Notes under the pieces: generated by a model
What the model was told of the DNA's origin: nothing
Seen by the model: the letters and a program-made list of their open reading frames with translations, nothing else
Database searches by the model: none
Program-made: the position numbers and the translations under genes
NCBI GenBank assembly: GCA_963691835.1
Contig: OY829383.1
Coordinates: forward strand, 4,836,001 to 4,900,000
Reading direction: 5' to 3'
From: G963691835 sp963691835
GTDB lineage: Bacteria > Pseudomonadota > Alphaproteobacteria > Thalassobaculales > Thalassobaculaceae
Length of the DNA stretch: 64,000 nt
Shown here: positions 33,863 to 41,551 of the stretch, piece by piece
Layout of the letters: each line of letters opens with the position of its first letter
Numbering within the stretch: the stretch's first letter is position 1

Positions 33863-35167
33863 ATGAAAACGTGGGTACGTGCGTTCCTGGGTGCGACCGC
33901 CTTGTCCTTGGTAACGACGGCGGCTGTTGCTGAGAAGTTGACCATCGCGACGGTCAACAACGGCGACATGATCCGGATGCAGGGTCTCACCGACGACTTC
34001 ACGGCCAAGACCGGGCATACCGTCGAGTGGGTAACGCTTGAAGAAAATGTCCTGCGTCAGCGGGTCACGACCGACATCTCCACCAAGGGTGGGGCGTTCG
34101 ACATCATGACGATCGGGATGTACGAAACCCCGATCTGGGGTGCAAATGGATGGCTGGTTGCGCTCGACGACCTTTCAGCGGACTACAACGCCGGAGACAT
34201 CCTTCCCGCCATGGCTGGTGGGCTGAGCCACGAGGGCACGCTCTACGCGGCGCCTTTCTATGGCGAAAGCTCGATGATCATGTACCGAACCGACCTCATG
34301 GACGCTGCCGGCCTCAAGATGCCGAAGGCGCCTTCGTGGGCCTTCGTTGCCAAGGCGGCCCGGGCGATGACGGATCGCGACGCTGGCATCAACGGGATCT
34401 GTCTGCGCGGCAAAGCCGGTTGGGGTGAAGGTGGCGCCTTCATCACGGCCATGTCCAACTCGTTCGGCGCCCGTTGGTTCGATGAAGAGTGGAATGCGCA
34501 GTTCGACACCCGCGAGTGGTCCGACACGCTGAACTTCTACATCAACATGATGACCGACTCGGGCCCCGCCGGGTACGCCACGAACGGCTTCAACGAGAAC
34601 CTGTCGCTCTTCCAACAAGGCAAGTGCGGCATGTGGATCGATGCGACCGTCGCAGCGTCGTTCGTGACCAATCCGAAAGACTCGACCGTCGCCGACAAGG
34701 TTGGCTTCGCGTTGGCCCCGGACAACGGCCTTGGCGTCCGTTCCAACTGGCTCTGGGCCTGGGCGCTGGCCATCCCCGCGGGCACTCAGAAGGAAGCTGC
34801 GGCGAAAGAGTTCATCGAATGGGCCACGTCCAACGGCTACATCGAACTGGTCGCGTCCAAGGAAGGCTGGGCCAATGTTCCTCCGGGGGCCCGGACGTCG
34901 CTCTACGAGAACCCGAACTACAAGTCCGTACCGTTCGCGCAGATGACGCTCGACTCCATCCTCTCGGCGGATCCGAACAACTCCACCGTGGACCCGAGCC
35001 CGTATGTCGGCATCCAGTTCGCGGCCATCCCCGAGTTCGCCGGAATTGCGACCGAGGTCAGCCAGGAGTTCTCTGCCGCCTATGCCGGGAAGCAGTCTGT
35101 TGAGGAAGCGCTCGCGAAAGCGCAGGCGCTGACCAACGACGCGATGGAAGCCGCCGGCTACCGCTGA
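33863..35167 (+). CDS. smoE: Sorbitol/mannitol ABC importer binding protein
   Basis: A 434-residue family-1 binding protein. The signal peptide is residues 1-23 (TTAAVA-E). The mature start KLTIATVNNGDMIRMQGLTDDF and the segment FDIMTIGMYETPIWGANGWL match SmoE/MtlE proteins of Rhodobacter and Pseudomonas. It captures hexitols in the periplasm. It is followed by two permeases, an ATPase and mannitol dehydrogenase, which fixes the assignment. The ribosome site GGGGAGG is strong, as expected for an abundant binding protein. Confidence 0.94.
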   Translation: MKTWVRAFLGATALSLVTTAAVAEKLTIATVNNGDMIRMQGLTDDFTAKTGHTVEWVTLEENVLRQRVTTDISTKGGAFDIMTIGMYETPIWGANGWLVALDDLSADYNAGDILPAMAGGLSHEGTLYAAPFYGESSMIMYRTDLMDAAGLKMPKAPSWAFVAKAARAMTDRDAGINGICLRGKAGWGEGGAFITAMSNSFGARWFDEEWNAQFDTREWSDTLNFYINMMTDSGPAGYATNGFNENLSLFQQGKCGMWIDATVAASFVTNPKDSTVADKVGFALAPDNGLGVRSNWLWAWALAIPAGTQKEAAAKEFIEWATSNGYIELVASKEGWANVPPGARTSLYENPNYKSVPFAQMTLDSILSADPNNSTVDPSPYVGIQFAAIPEFAGIATEVSQEFSAAYAGKQSVEEALAKAQALTNDAMEAAGYR

Positions 35168-35178
35168 TCGGCCCTTAC

Positions 35179-35212
35179 GCCGGCGGGTAGGACTTTCGTC
35201 CCTCCCGCCGGC
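35179..35212 (+). promoter_or_regulatory. Stem-loop between smoE and smoF
   Basis: Perfect 9-bp arms GCCGGCGGG and CCCGCCGGC, with an inner GGAC-tttc-GTCC stem, begin 11 nt after the smoE stop. No U-tract follows, so full termination is unlikely. It should lift SmoE yield over the permeases. Confidence 0.75.
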
Positions 35213-35277
35213 TGACACCCCGCACTCATACGTTCACCGAGACTTTCCACCCGAATTCGGCGGAGGAGAACGGTCCG

Positions 35278-36144
35278 ATGGCGACAGAACACTCGCGTTC
35301 GATCTCGCGGCTCATGCTGGCTCCGGCAGTCATTCTGCTGCTGGGATGGATGCTGGTTCCGCTCACGGCGACGCTCTACTTCTCCTTCAAGAAGTATCTG
35401 CCGTTGCGCGGCGGCGACCTCGGATGGGTCGGCTTCGAGAACTATGTCCGCTTCGTATCCTCCAGCTCCTTTTGGCCGGCGGTCTCCACGACGCTGATCA
35501 TCGTCGGCGGCGTTCTCGTTATCACCGTCATTCTCGGCATTCTTCTGGCGCTGCTGCTTGATCAGCCCATGTGGGGTCAGGGGGTGGTCCGCATTCTGGT
35601 CATCGCGCCGTTCTTCGTCATGCCGACGGTTTCCGGTCTGGTCTGGAAGAACATGTTCATGGACCCGAACAACGGCTTCTTCGCGCACCTTTGGCGGGCC
35701 GTTGGGGCGGAACCGATACAATGGCTGAGCGAGGCGTCTCTCCCATCGCTGGTCCTGATCGTGTCATGGCAGTGGCTGCCGTTCGCAACCCTCATTCTGC
35801 TGACCGCCATCCAGTCTTTGGACAGCGAGCAGATTGAAGCATCGGAGATGGACGGCGCCGGCTGGTTCAGCCGTTTCTGGCACATCATCCTGCCCCACCT
35901 GTCCCGGGCCATCACGGTCGTTGTGCTGATCCAGACCATCTTCCTGCTGTCGATCTTCGCCGAGATCTTTGTGACCACCGCGGGGGCGTTTGGCACGAAA
36001 ACGCTGACCTACCTCATCTTTCAGCGGGTTCTGGAAAGCCAGAACGTCGGTCTCGGCTCAGCGGGCGGGGTCTACGCGATCATCCTGGCAAACATCGTCG
36101 CGATCTTCCTGATGCGGGTCGTCGGCAAGAACTTGGATTCCTAG
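35278..36144 (+). CDS. smoF: Sorbitol/mannitol ABC importer permease
   Basis: A 288-residue MalF-type permease with about six membrane segments. The EAA loop is EASEMDGAGWFSRFWHIILP. The N-terminal LMLAPAVILLLGWMLVPLTATLYFSF segment is typical of SmoF. The ATG has GGAGGAGAAC upstream. It lies between smoE and smoG and forms the channel with SmoG. Confidence 0.94.
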   Translation: MATEHSRSISRLMLAPAVILLLGWMLVPLTATLYFSFKKYLPLRGGDLGWVGFENYVRFVSSSSFWPAVSTTLIIVGGVLVITVILGILLALLLDQPMWGQGVVRILVIAPFFVMPTVSGLVWKNMFMDPNNGFFAHLWRAVGAEPIQWLSEASLPSLVLIVSWQWLPFATLILLTAIQSLDSEQIEASEMDGAGWFSRFWHIILPHLSRAITVVVLIQTIFLLSIFAEIFVTTAGAFGTKTLTYLIFQRVLESQNVGLGSAGGVYAIILANIVAIFLMRVVGKNLDS

Positions 36145-36154
36145 GGGAACCGGC

Positions 36155-36985
36155 ATGGCGCGCGCTGTCTCATCAAGACAAATGATCCTGAATACCGCCA
36201 CGGCCTGGACCGTAGGGCTTCTGATCTTCTTTCCGATCCTCTGGATCATCGTCCTGTCATTCAAAACGGAGGGGGATGCCATCCGGACGCCGGTCGAGGT
36301 TCTGACATCCGCGTGGACTTTCGAAAGCTACGGCGTCGTCCAGGAACGCTCGGACTATTTCAAGCACTTCTTCAACTCGGTGTTGATCGCGGTTGGCTCG
36401 ACCATCGTTGGCATTGTCGTGGCGGTGCCGGCCGCCTGGTCGATGGCTTTCGTCCCGTCCAAGCGGACGCGCGGGATCCTGATGTGGATGCTGTCCACCA
36501 AGATGCTGCCCGCGGTCGGTGTGCTGTACCCGATCTATCTCGGGTTCATCGAACTGCGGCTCCTGGACACGCGGACGGGCCTGATCGCCATTCTGATGCT
36601 GATCAACCTGCCGATCATCGTTTGGATGCTCTACACCTACTTCAAGGAGATACCGTCCGAGATCCTGGAAGCCGCCAGGATGGACGGTGCAGGGCTATGG
36701 GCGGAGATCGTCCACGTGCTGACCCCCATGGCCATTCCCGGTATTGCGTCCACCATGCTTCTCAACGTCATCCTGGCGTGGAACGAGGCGTTCTGGACCT
36801 TGAACCTGACCGCGGCCAAGGCGGCCCCGCTGACCGCGTTCATTGCCAGCTACTCCAGCCCCGAAGGTCTGTTCTACGCGAAGCTCTCGGCCGCATCGAC
36901 GATGGCCATAGCACCGATCCTGCTGCTCGGTTGGTTCAGTCAAAAACAGCTTGTGCGCGGCCTGACATTCGGCGCGGTGAAGTAG
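36155..36985 (+). CDS. smoG: Sorbitol/mannitol ABC importer permease
   Basis: A 276-residue MalG-type permease. The EAA loop reads EAARMDGAGLWAEIVHVLTP. The N-terminal membrane segment WTVGLLIFFPILWIIVLSF and the C-terminal LVRGLTFGAVK are typical of SmoG/MtlG. The ATG is 10 bp after smoF with AGGGGAA as ribosome site. Confidence 0.94.
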   Translation: MARAVSSRQMILNTATAWTVGLLIFFPILWIIVLSFKTEGDAIRTPVEVLTSAWTFESYGVVQERSDYFKHFFNSVLIAVGSTIVGIVVAVPAAWSMAFVPSKRTRGILMWMLSTKMLPAVGVLYPIYLGFIELRLLDTRTGLIAILMLINLPIIVWMLYTYFKEIPSEILEAARMDGAGLWAEIVHVLTPMAIPGIASTMLLNVILAWNEAFWTLNLTAAKAAPLTAFIASYSSPEGLFYAKLSAASTMAIAPILLLGWFSQKQLVRGLTFGAVK

Positions 36986-36994
36986 GAGACGATC

Positions 36995-37996
36995 ATGGGA
37001 CGCATTCACCTCAAGTCCGTGACCAAGAGCTTCGGCGAGATCGAGGTCATCTCACCCCTGGATCTGGACATTGAAGACGGAGAGTTCGTGGTGTTCGTCG
37101 GCCCGTCGGGCTGCGGCAAGTCCACCTTGCTCCGTCTGATCGCCGGTCTTGAGGATGTTTCCTCGGGCGTGATTGAGATCGACGGAACGGACGCCACCGA
37201 TACGCCGCCAGCCAAGCGCGGCCTCGCAATGGTTTTTCAGTCCTACGCGTTGTATCCGCACATGTCCGTGCGGAAGAACATCGCCTTTCCTTTGAAAATG
37301 GCGGGCGCCGATCCAGCCGAAATCACTCGGAAAGTCGAGGCGGCATCGAAGACGCTGAACCTCACGGACTACCTTGACCGTCGGCCGGGCCAGTTGTCCG
37401 GCGGTCAGCGCCAGCGGGTCGCGATCGGACGCGCGATCGTGCGCGAGCCCTCCGCCTTCCTCTTTGATGAGCCCCTCTCAAATCTCGATGCGGCTCTGCG
37501 GGTGAACATGCGCCTTGAGATCTCAGAGCTTCATCAGCAGCTCGGCACCACCATGATCTATGTGACCCACGACCAGGTGGAAGCCATGACCATGGCCGAC
37601 AAAATCGTCGTTCTGCAAAGCGGCCGCATCGAGCAGGTCGGCTCACCCATGGAGTTGTACCGCAACCCCGCTAACCTCTTCGTGGCCGGGTTTATCGGAT
37701 CTCCCAAAATGAACTTCCTCGAAGGCGATGCTGCGGCGACGCATAACGCGAAGACCATCGGGATTCGTCCCGAACACTTCGATATCTCGCGGGAAGCCGG
37801 CGGATGGGAAGGCGTTGTCGGCATGGCCGAGCATCTCGGTGCCGACAGCTTCTTCCATGTGAGCCTCTCGAACGGATCGCACCTCAATGTACGCGCGCCC
37901 GGTGAGGCCGAGTTCAAGCACGGTGATCGGATTTTCGTCACCCCCCAAGCCACAAAGATCTACCGGTTTGACGATCAGGGTAAGGCGATCGGATGA
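36995..37996 (+). CDS. smoK: Sorbitol/mannitol ABC importer ATPase
   Basis: A 333-residue MalK-type ATPase. Walker A GPSGCGKST (36-44), signature LSGGQRQR (134-141) and Walker B AFLFDEP (154-160) are intact, with a short C-terminal TOBE-like domain (TIGIRPEHFDI). The ATG is 9 bp after smoG with GGAG upstream. Its stop overlaps the mtlK start by 4 bp. Confidence 0.94.
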   Translation: MGRIHLKSVTKSFGEIEVISPLDLDIEDGEFVVFVGPSGCGKSTLLRLIAGLEDVSSGVIEIDGTDATDTPPAKRGLAMVFQSYALYPHMSVRKNIAFPLKMAGADPAEITRKVEAASKTLNLTDYLDRRPGQLSGGQRQRVAIGRAIVREPSAFLFDEPLSNLDAALRVNMRLEISELHQQLGTTMIYVTHDQVEAMTMADKIVVLQSGRIEQVGSPMELYRNPANLFVAGFIGSPKMNFLEGDAAATHNAKTIGIRPEHFDISREAGGWEGVVGMAEHLGADSFFHVSLSNGSHLNVRAPGEAEFKHGDRIFVTPQATKIYRFDDQGKAIG

Positions 37997-39468
37997 ATGC
38001 ATTCGCATTAACCCGCGGGCTTCCAGAGGCGCCGCGCGCCAACATATCCGTGCCTCAATACAAGCGTTCGACGATCACACCGGGGATTGTTCACATCGGC
38101 GTCGGTAACTTTCACCGTGCGCATCAGGCCAACTATCTGAACCAACTCTTCAATCGTGGCCGCGACCTCGATTGGGGTGTTCTCGGAGCCGGAATCCTGC
38201 CCGCCGACGTCGCCATGAGAGAGGCACTTCTGGCGCAGAATTGCCTTAGTACGGTGATCGAACTGGACCCTGCCGGGAACCGGGCGACGATCAACGGCGC
38301 GATGGTTGATTTCCTTCCGGTCGACCCGGAAACAATCGTTCAATCCCTGACGCGCGCCGAGATCCGTATCGTGTCTCTGACGATTACAGAGGGCGGCTAT
38401 TTCATCGATGCCATGTCCGGCGGCTTTGACGCGGGCCACCCCGACGTGATGGCCGATGTGGCGGACCCGGATCATCCCAAAACGGTGTTTGGGATCGTCC
38501 TCAAGGCGCTTCGGGTCCGGCGTGCAGCCGGACTGAGCCCGTTTACGATCCTTTCCTGCGACAACATCCCGAACAACGGTCAGGTCACCCGCAACACCAT
38601 GGTGGAGATGGCGACGCTTTCCGATGGCGGCTTCGGCGCCTGGATCGCGCAAGAGGTCGCCTGCCCAAACAGTATGGTCGACTGCATCACACCGACGACG
38701 GGGCCGCGAGAGCGGGCGTTGGTTCTGGATGAGTTCGCGATTGAGGACCGTGCGCCCGTGGTTTGCGAGCCTTTCAGGCAGTGGGTCCTGGAGGATCACT
38801 TTCCGCTGGGCAGACCTACGTTGGAAGAAGTCGGCGTTACCTTCGTCGATGATGTGGCGCCCTACGAGCTCATGAAGCTGAGGGTTCTGAACGGTGGACA
38901 CGCGGCCCTGGCCTATGCCGGGGCCTTGATGGGCTGCACGTTCGCACATGAAGCGATCGCCACACCCATGATCCGCGGCTACCTGGATGCCCTGACGTCA
39001 AGGGAAGTGATTCCAACACTGGACCCGATCCCCGGTGTCGACTTCGAAGTGTACTCGTCGGCCGTGTTGGAGCGATTTGGCAACCCGCTGATCGGCGACA
39101 CCATCGACAGGTTGTGTCAGGACGGCTCAAACCGTCAGCCGAAGTTCATCCTCCCAACGATCGTCGACCGGATTGCTTCCGGATCTTCCATCGAGGGCTT
39201 GGCCTTGGAAGTCGCCCTCTGGTGCCGGTATTGCGCCGGGTTTACAGAGAACGGCTCCGCCATTCCCATCAGGGACCCAAGAGCCGACAAGCTGCGTGAC
39301 AATGCGCAGCTTGCAGAGACCGACCCGGCGGCGTTCGTTCGGGACGAGGAGATATTCGGCGCGCTTTCGGGGAACGTCGTCTTCCAGGACGCATTCGAGC
39401 GGGCCTCTCGAAAGCTCCGGCAGTTGGGTGTCATCGAGACCCTGCGTTCCTACATCGCAAACGGATAA
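37993..39468 (+). CDS. mtlK: Mannitol 2-dehydrogenase (long-chain polyol dehydrogenase)
   Basis: A 491-residue long-chain polyol dehydrogenase that oxidises mannitol, and often arabitol or sorbitol, to the ketose with NAD. The cofactor motif is IGVGNFHRAHQ near residue 35, a conserved SCDNIPNNG segment follows, and the catalytic motif KLRVLNGGH (Lys...Asn...His) is intact. Length is normal for MtlK. The ATG overlaps smoK (ATGA). The product fructose would go to the kinase encoded next. Confidence 0.94.
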   Translation: MNAFALTRGLPEAPRANISVPQYKRSTITPGIVHIGVGNFHRAHQANYLNQLFNRGRDLDWGVLGAGILPADVAMREALLAQNCLSTVIELDPAGNRATINGAMVDFLPVDPETIVQSLTRAEIRIVSLTITEGGYFIDAMSGGFDAGHPDVMADVADPDHPKTVFGIVLKALRVRRAAGLSPFTILSCDNIPNNGQVTRNTMVEMATLSDGGFGAWIAQEVACPNSMVDCITPTTGPRERALVLDEFAIEDRAPVVCEPFRQWVLEDHFPLGRPTLEEVGVTFVDDVAPYELMKLRVLNGGHAALAYAGALMGCTFAHEAIATPMIRGYLDALTSREVIPTLDPIPGVDFEVYSSAVLERFGNPLIGDTIDRLCQDGSNRQPKFILPTIVDRIASGSSIEGLALEVALWCRYCAGFTENGSAIPIRDPRADKLRDNAQLAETDPAAFVRDEEIFGALSGNVVFQDAFERASRKLRQLGVIETLRSYIANG

Positions 39469-39488
39469 GATCCGGGAAAGCGCGATCG

Positions 39489-40448
39489 ATGTATCTGGTT
39501 TGCGGTGAAGCCCTGTTCGACATGTTTATGGAGCCTGGAAGTGGCGGCGGGGAAACGCGTTTCGATGCCCGTATGGGCGGATCCCCGTTCAACGTCGCGA
39601 TCGGTCTCGCGCGTCTCGGCGCGAACGCCGCCCTCTTGACCGGTATCTCCCGGGACGCGTTGGGCCAACGCCTGGTATCGGCGCTGGAGCGAGAGGGGGT
39701 CGAAACCCGCTATCTCATCCGGAGCGGTCGCCGAACCACGCTTTCAATGGTTGGGATCGATGAGACGGGCCATCCGGACTACGTGTTCTATGGCGTAGGC
39801 TCCGCCGACTGCGGCGTAAGACCGGTGGATCTGCCAAACCTCGGGCCGGAGATAGCGGGGTTTCACTTCGGATCCTATTCGACCGTCGTGGAGCCGGTGG
39901 CCGATGCTCTGGCTCAAGTCTTGGCAATGAACAGGGACAAGTTTGTGTCGCTGGACCCCAACGTGCGCCCAACCGTGGAACCTGATTTGGACAAGTGGCG
40001 GCAACGGACCGCCGAGTTTGCCGCCCGGTCCAACTTGATCAAGATCAGCCGCGAGGATCTCGACACCCTCTACCCGAACCTGTCATCGGAACGGATGGCG
40101 TCTGATTGGATCGGCGGCGGCGCCGACTTGGTGATCGTCACGGACGGCAGCAAACAGGTATCCGCCTGGAGCCGCAGGGGTCTGGAGGTGCGCGTCGAAC
40201 CGCGGAAGACCCCTGTCATCGACACTGTTGGTGCGGGTGACAGCTTCCAGGCGGCCACGCTTGCAATGCTCATCGAGACAGGTCACGGCGATCCATCGAA
40301 AGCGGTCGCCTCTCTCGATGTGAGTGGGCTCGTCACGCTCTTGAGTTACGGATGCGACGCCGCGGGCATGACATGCGGACGGCGGGGCGCTGACCTGCCC
40401 CGGCGAAATGAACTGAATGGTCTCGGCAAAGGGCAAGCGGCCTCATGA
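39489..40448 (+). CDS. PfkB-family sugar kinase, fructokinase-like
   Basis: A 319-residue ribokinase-fold kinase. The N-terminal GEALFDMFMEPG and GGSPFNVAIGLARLGA are fructokinase-like, and the ATP-site motif DTVGAGDSFQAATLA carries the catalytic Asp. It lies 20 bp after mtlK, so phosphorylation of fructose released by MtlK is the simplest role. It overlaps the second kinase by 4 bp. Confidence 0.9.
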   Translation: MYLVCGEALFDMFMEPGSGGGETRFDARMGGSPFNVAIGLARLGANAALLTGISRDALGQRLVSALEREGVETRYLIRSGRRTTLSMVGIDETGHPDYVFYGVGSADCGVRPVDLPNLGPEIAGFHFGSYSTVVEPVADALAQVLAMNRDKFVSLDPNVRPTVEPDLDKWRQRTAEFAARSNLIKISREDLDTLYPNLSSERMASDWIGGGADLVIVTDGSKQVSAWSRRGLEVRVEPRKTPVIDTVGAGDSFQAATLAMLIETGHGDPSKAVASLDVSGLVTLLSYGCDAAGMTCGRRGADLPRRNELNGLGKGQAAS

Positions 40449-41506
40449 AGGCCACTGTGTTCGGCGGAGCGATGGTCGACTCGATCGCCTTGATCGACAA
40501 TGACCGGGTTGAGCGGATGTCGATGCGGAACGCTCAGAGCTCCTTCCTATTGGTCGAACAAGGTCAGAAGGTCGAAGCCAGCCTGATCTCGCAACACTGT
40601 GGCGGGGGTGCCGTGAATGTCAGCGTCGCTCTCGCCCGGATGGGATACGAAGCGTCCCCGGTGATCAAGATGGGGCGCGACGACCGTGCGGCATTCATCC
40701 GCAGGCGCCTCGAAGAGGACTCCATTTCGGCTCGATGGATCCTTGAGCACCCCAACCTCGCAACGGGATCCTCCATTCTGATCTCATCCCATGAGAAGGA
40801 TGCCGCGATCTTCACCTATCGGGGGGCCAATACGTCCCTGTCGCTTGATGATCTCCAGGACGAGATGTTCGACGCCGATCTGGTCTACGTCGCCGGTCTC
40901 AGCAACGAGTCCTCGGAGTGCTTTCCCGATATCGTCAAGCGGGCGAAAGCCGGTGGCGCCATGGTCGTGGTCAACCCCGGCATCCGGCAACTGACAAGCA
41001 AGATGAACGCCTTTATCGGTTCGCTCGCGAACATTGATGTCCTGGCGATCAACCGGAAAGAGGCCGAGGCCCTCTTACCGCGGCTTGCGGTTCAGTTCGG
41101 CGATCTTAAGGAGTCCGCGGCGGCCGGTGCTGAGGACGGTCAGCCATCGCTCTTTATCGAAGGAATCTCGGCGGCCGGCTTTCACCTTCCGTTGGCATCG
41201 TACTACGCGGTCCTCCAGCGCATGGGCTTGTCGGGCCTTCTGATCACCAACGGCGCGGACGGGGCCTACTTCTTGGAGGGCGGCGAGGCCGTTCATGTCC
41301 CGGCCAAACGCGTGGAAATGGCAGGCTCGGCTGGGGCCGGCGATGCGTTCGTCTCGACGTTCGCAGCGCGGAGGTGCCTTGGCGATCTACCCGAGACAGC
41401 GCTCCGGCTGGCAACAGAGAACGCTGCTTGTGTGGTCAGTCATCCCGACACTCAAACCGGGCTGTTGAACTCCGAAGAGTTGGTCCGCCGCTCAGGCGGA
41501 CAATAG
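40445..41506 (+). CDS. PfkB-family carbohydrate kinase, second copy
   Basis: A 353-residue ribokinase-fold kinase, larger than its neighbour. It has HCGGGAVNVSVALARMGYE in the sugar-binding half and the ATP-site motif GSAGAGDAFVSTFAA with the catalytic Asp. A stretch of about 40 extra residues lies at 215-255 (after ALLPRLAVQFGDL). The ATG overlaps the first kinase (ATGA), and it ends the polyol operon. A second substrate, such as a pentulose or another ketohexose from arabitol or sorbitol, is possible; two successive phosphorylations are less likely. Confidence 0.87.
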   Translation: MKATVFGGAMVDSIALIDNDRVERMSMRNAQSSFLLVEQGQKVEASLISQHCGGGAVNVSVALARMGYEASPVIKMGRDDRAAFIRRRLEEDSISARWILEHPNLATGSSILISSHEKDAAIFTYRGANTSLSLDDLQDEMFDADLVYVAGLSNESSECFPDIVKRAKAGGAMVVVNPGIRQLTSKMNAFIGSLANIDVLAINRKEAEALLPRLAVQFGDLKESAAAGAEDGQPSLFIEGISAAGFHLPLASYYAVLQRMGLSGLLITNGADGAYFLEGGEAVHVPAKRVEMAGSAGAGDAFVSTFAARRCLGDLPETALRLATENAACVVSHPDTQTGLLNSEELVRRSGGQ

Positions 41507-41525
41507 CCCCACTGCAAGATAGGAC

Positions 41526-41546
41526 CGGCGGGCGCTGGGCCCGCCG
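41526..41546. terminator. Stem-loop between the convergent kinase and acnB genes
   Basis: Perfect 8-bp arms CGGCGGGC and GCCCGCCG with a 5-nt loop occupy the 45-bp gap. The leftward side is followed by TCCTATCTT, so it may serve acnB better than the kinase. The lack of a run of T lowers confidence. Confidence 0.5.
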
Positions 41547-41551
41547 TGGCC

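Noticed and set aside
35179..35212. Reading the smoE-smoF stem-loop as an intrinsic terminator
   Set aside because: No U-tract follows, and the permease genes directly downstream depend on the same transcript unless there is an unseen promoter.
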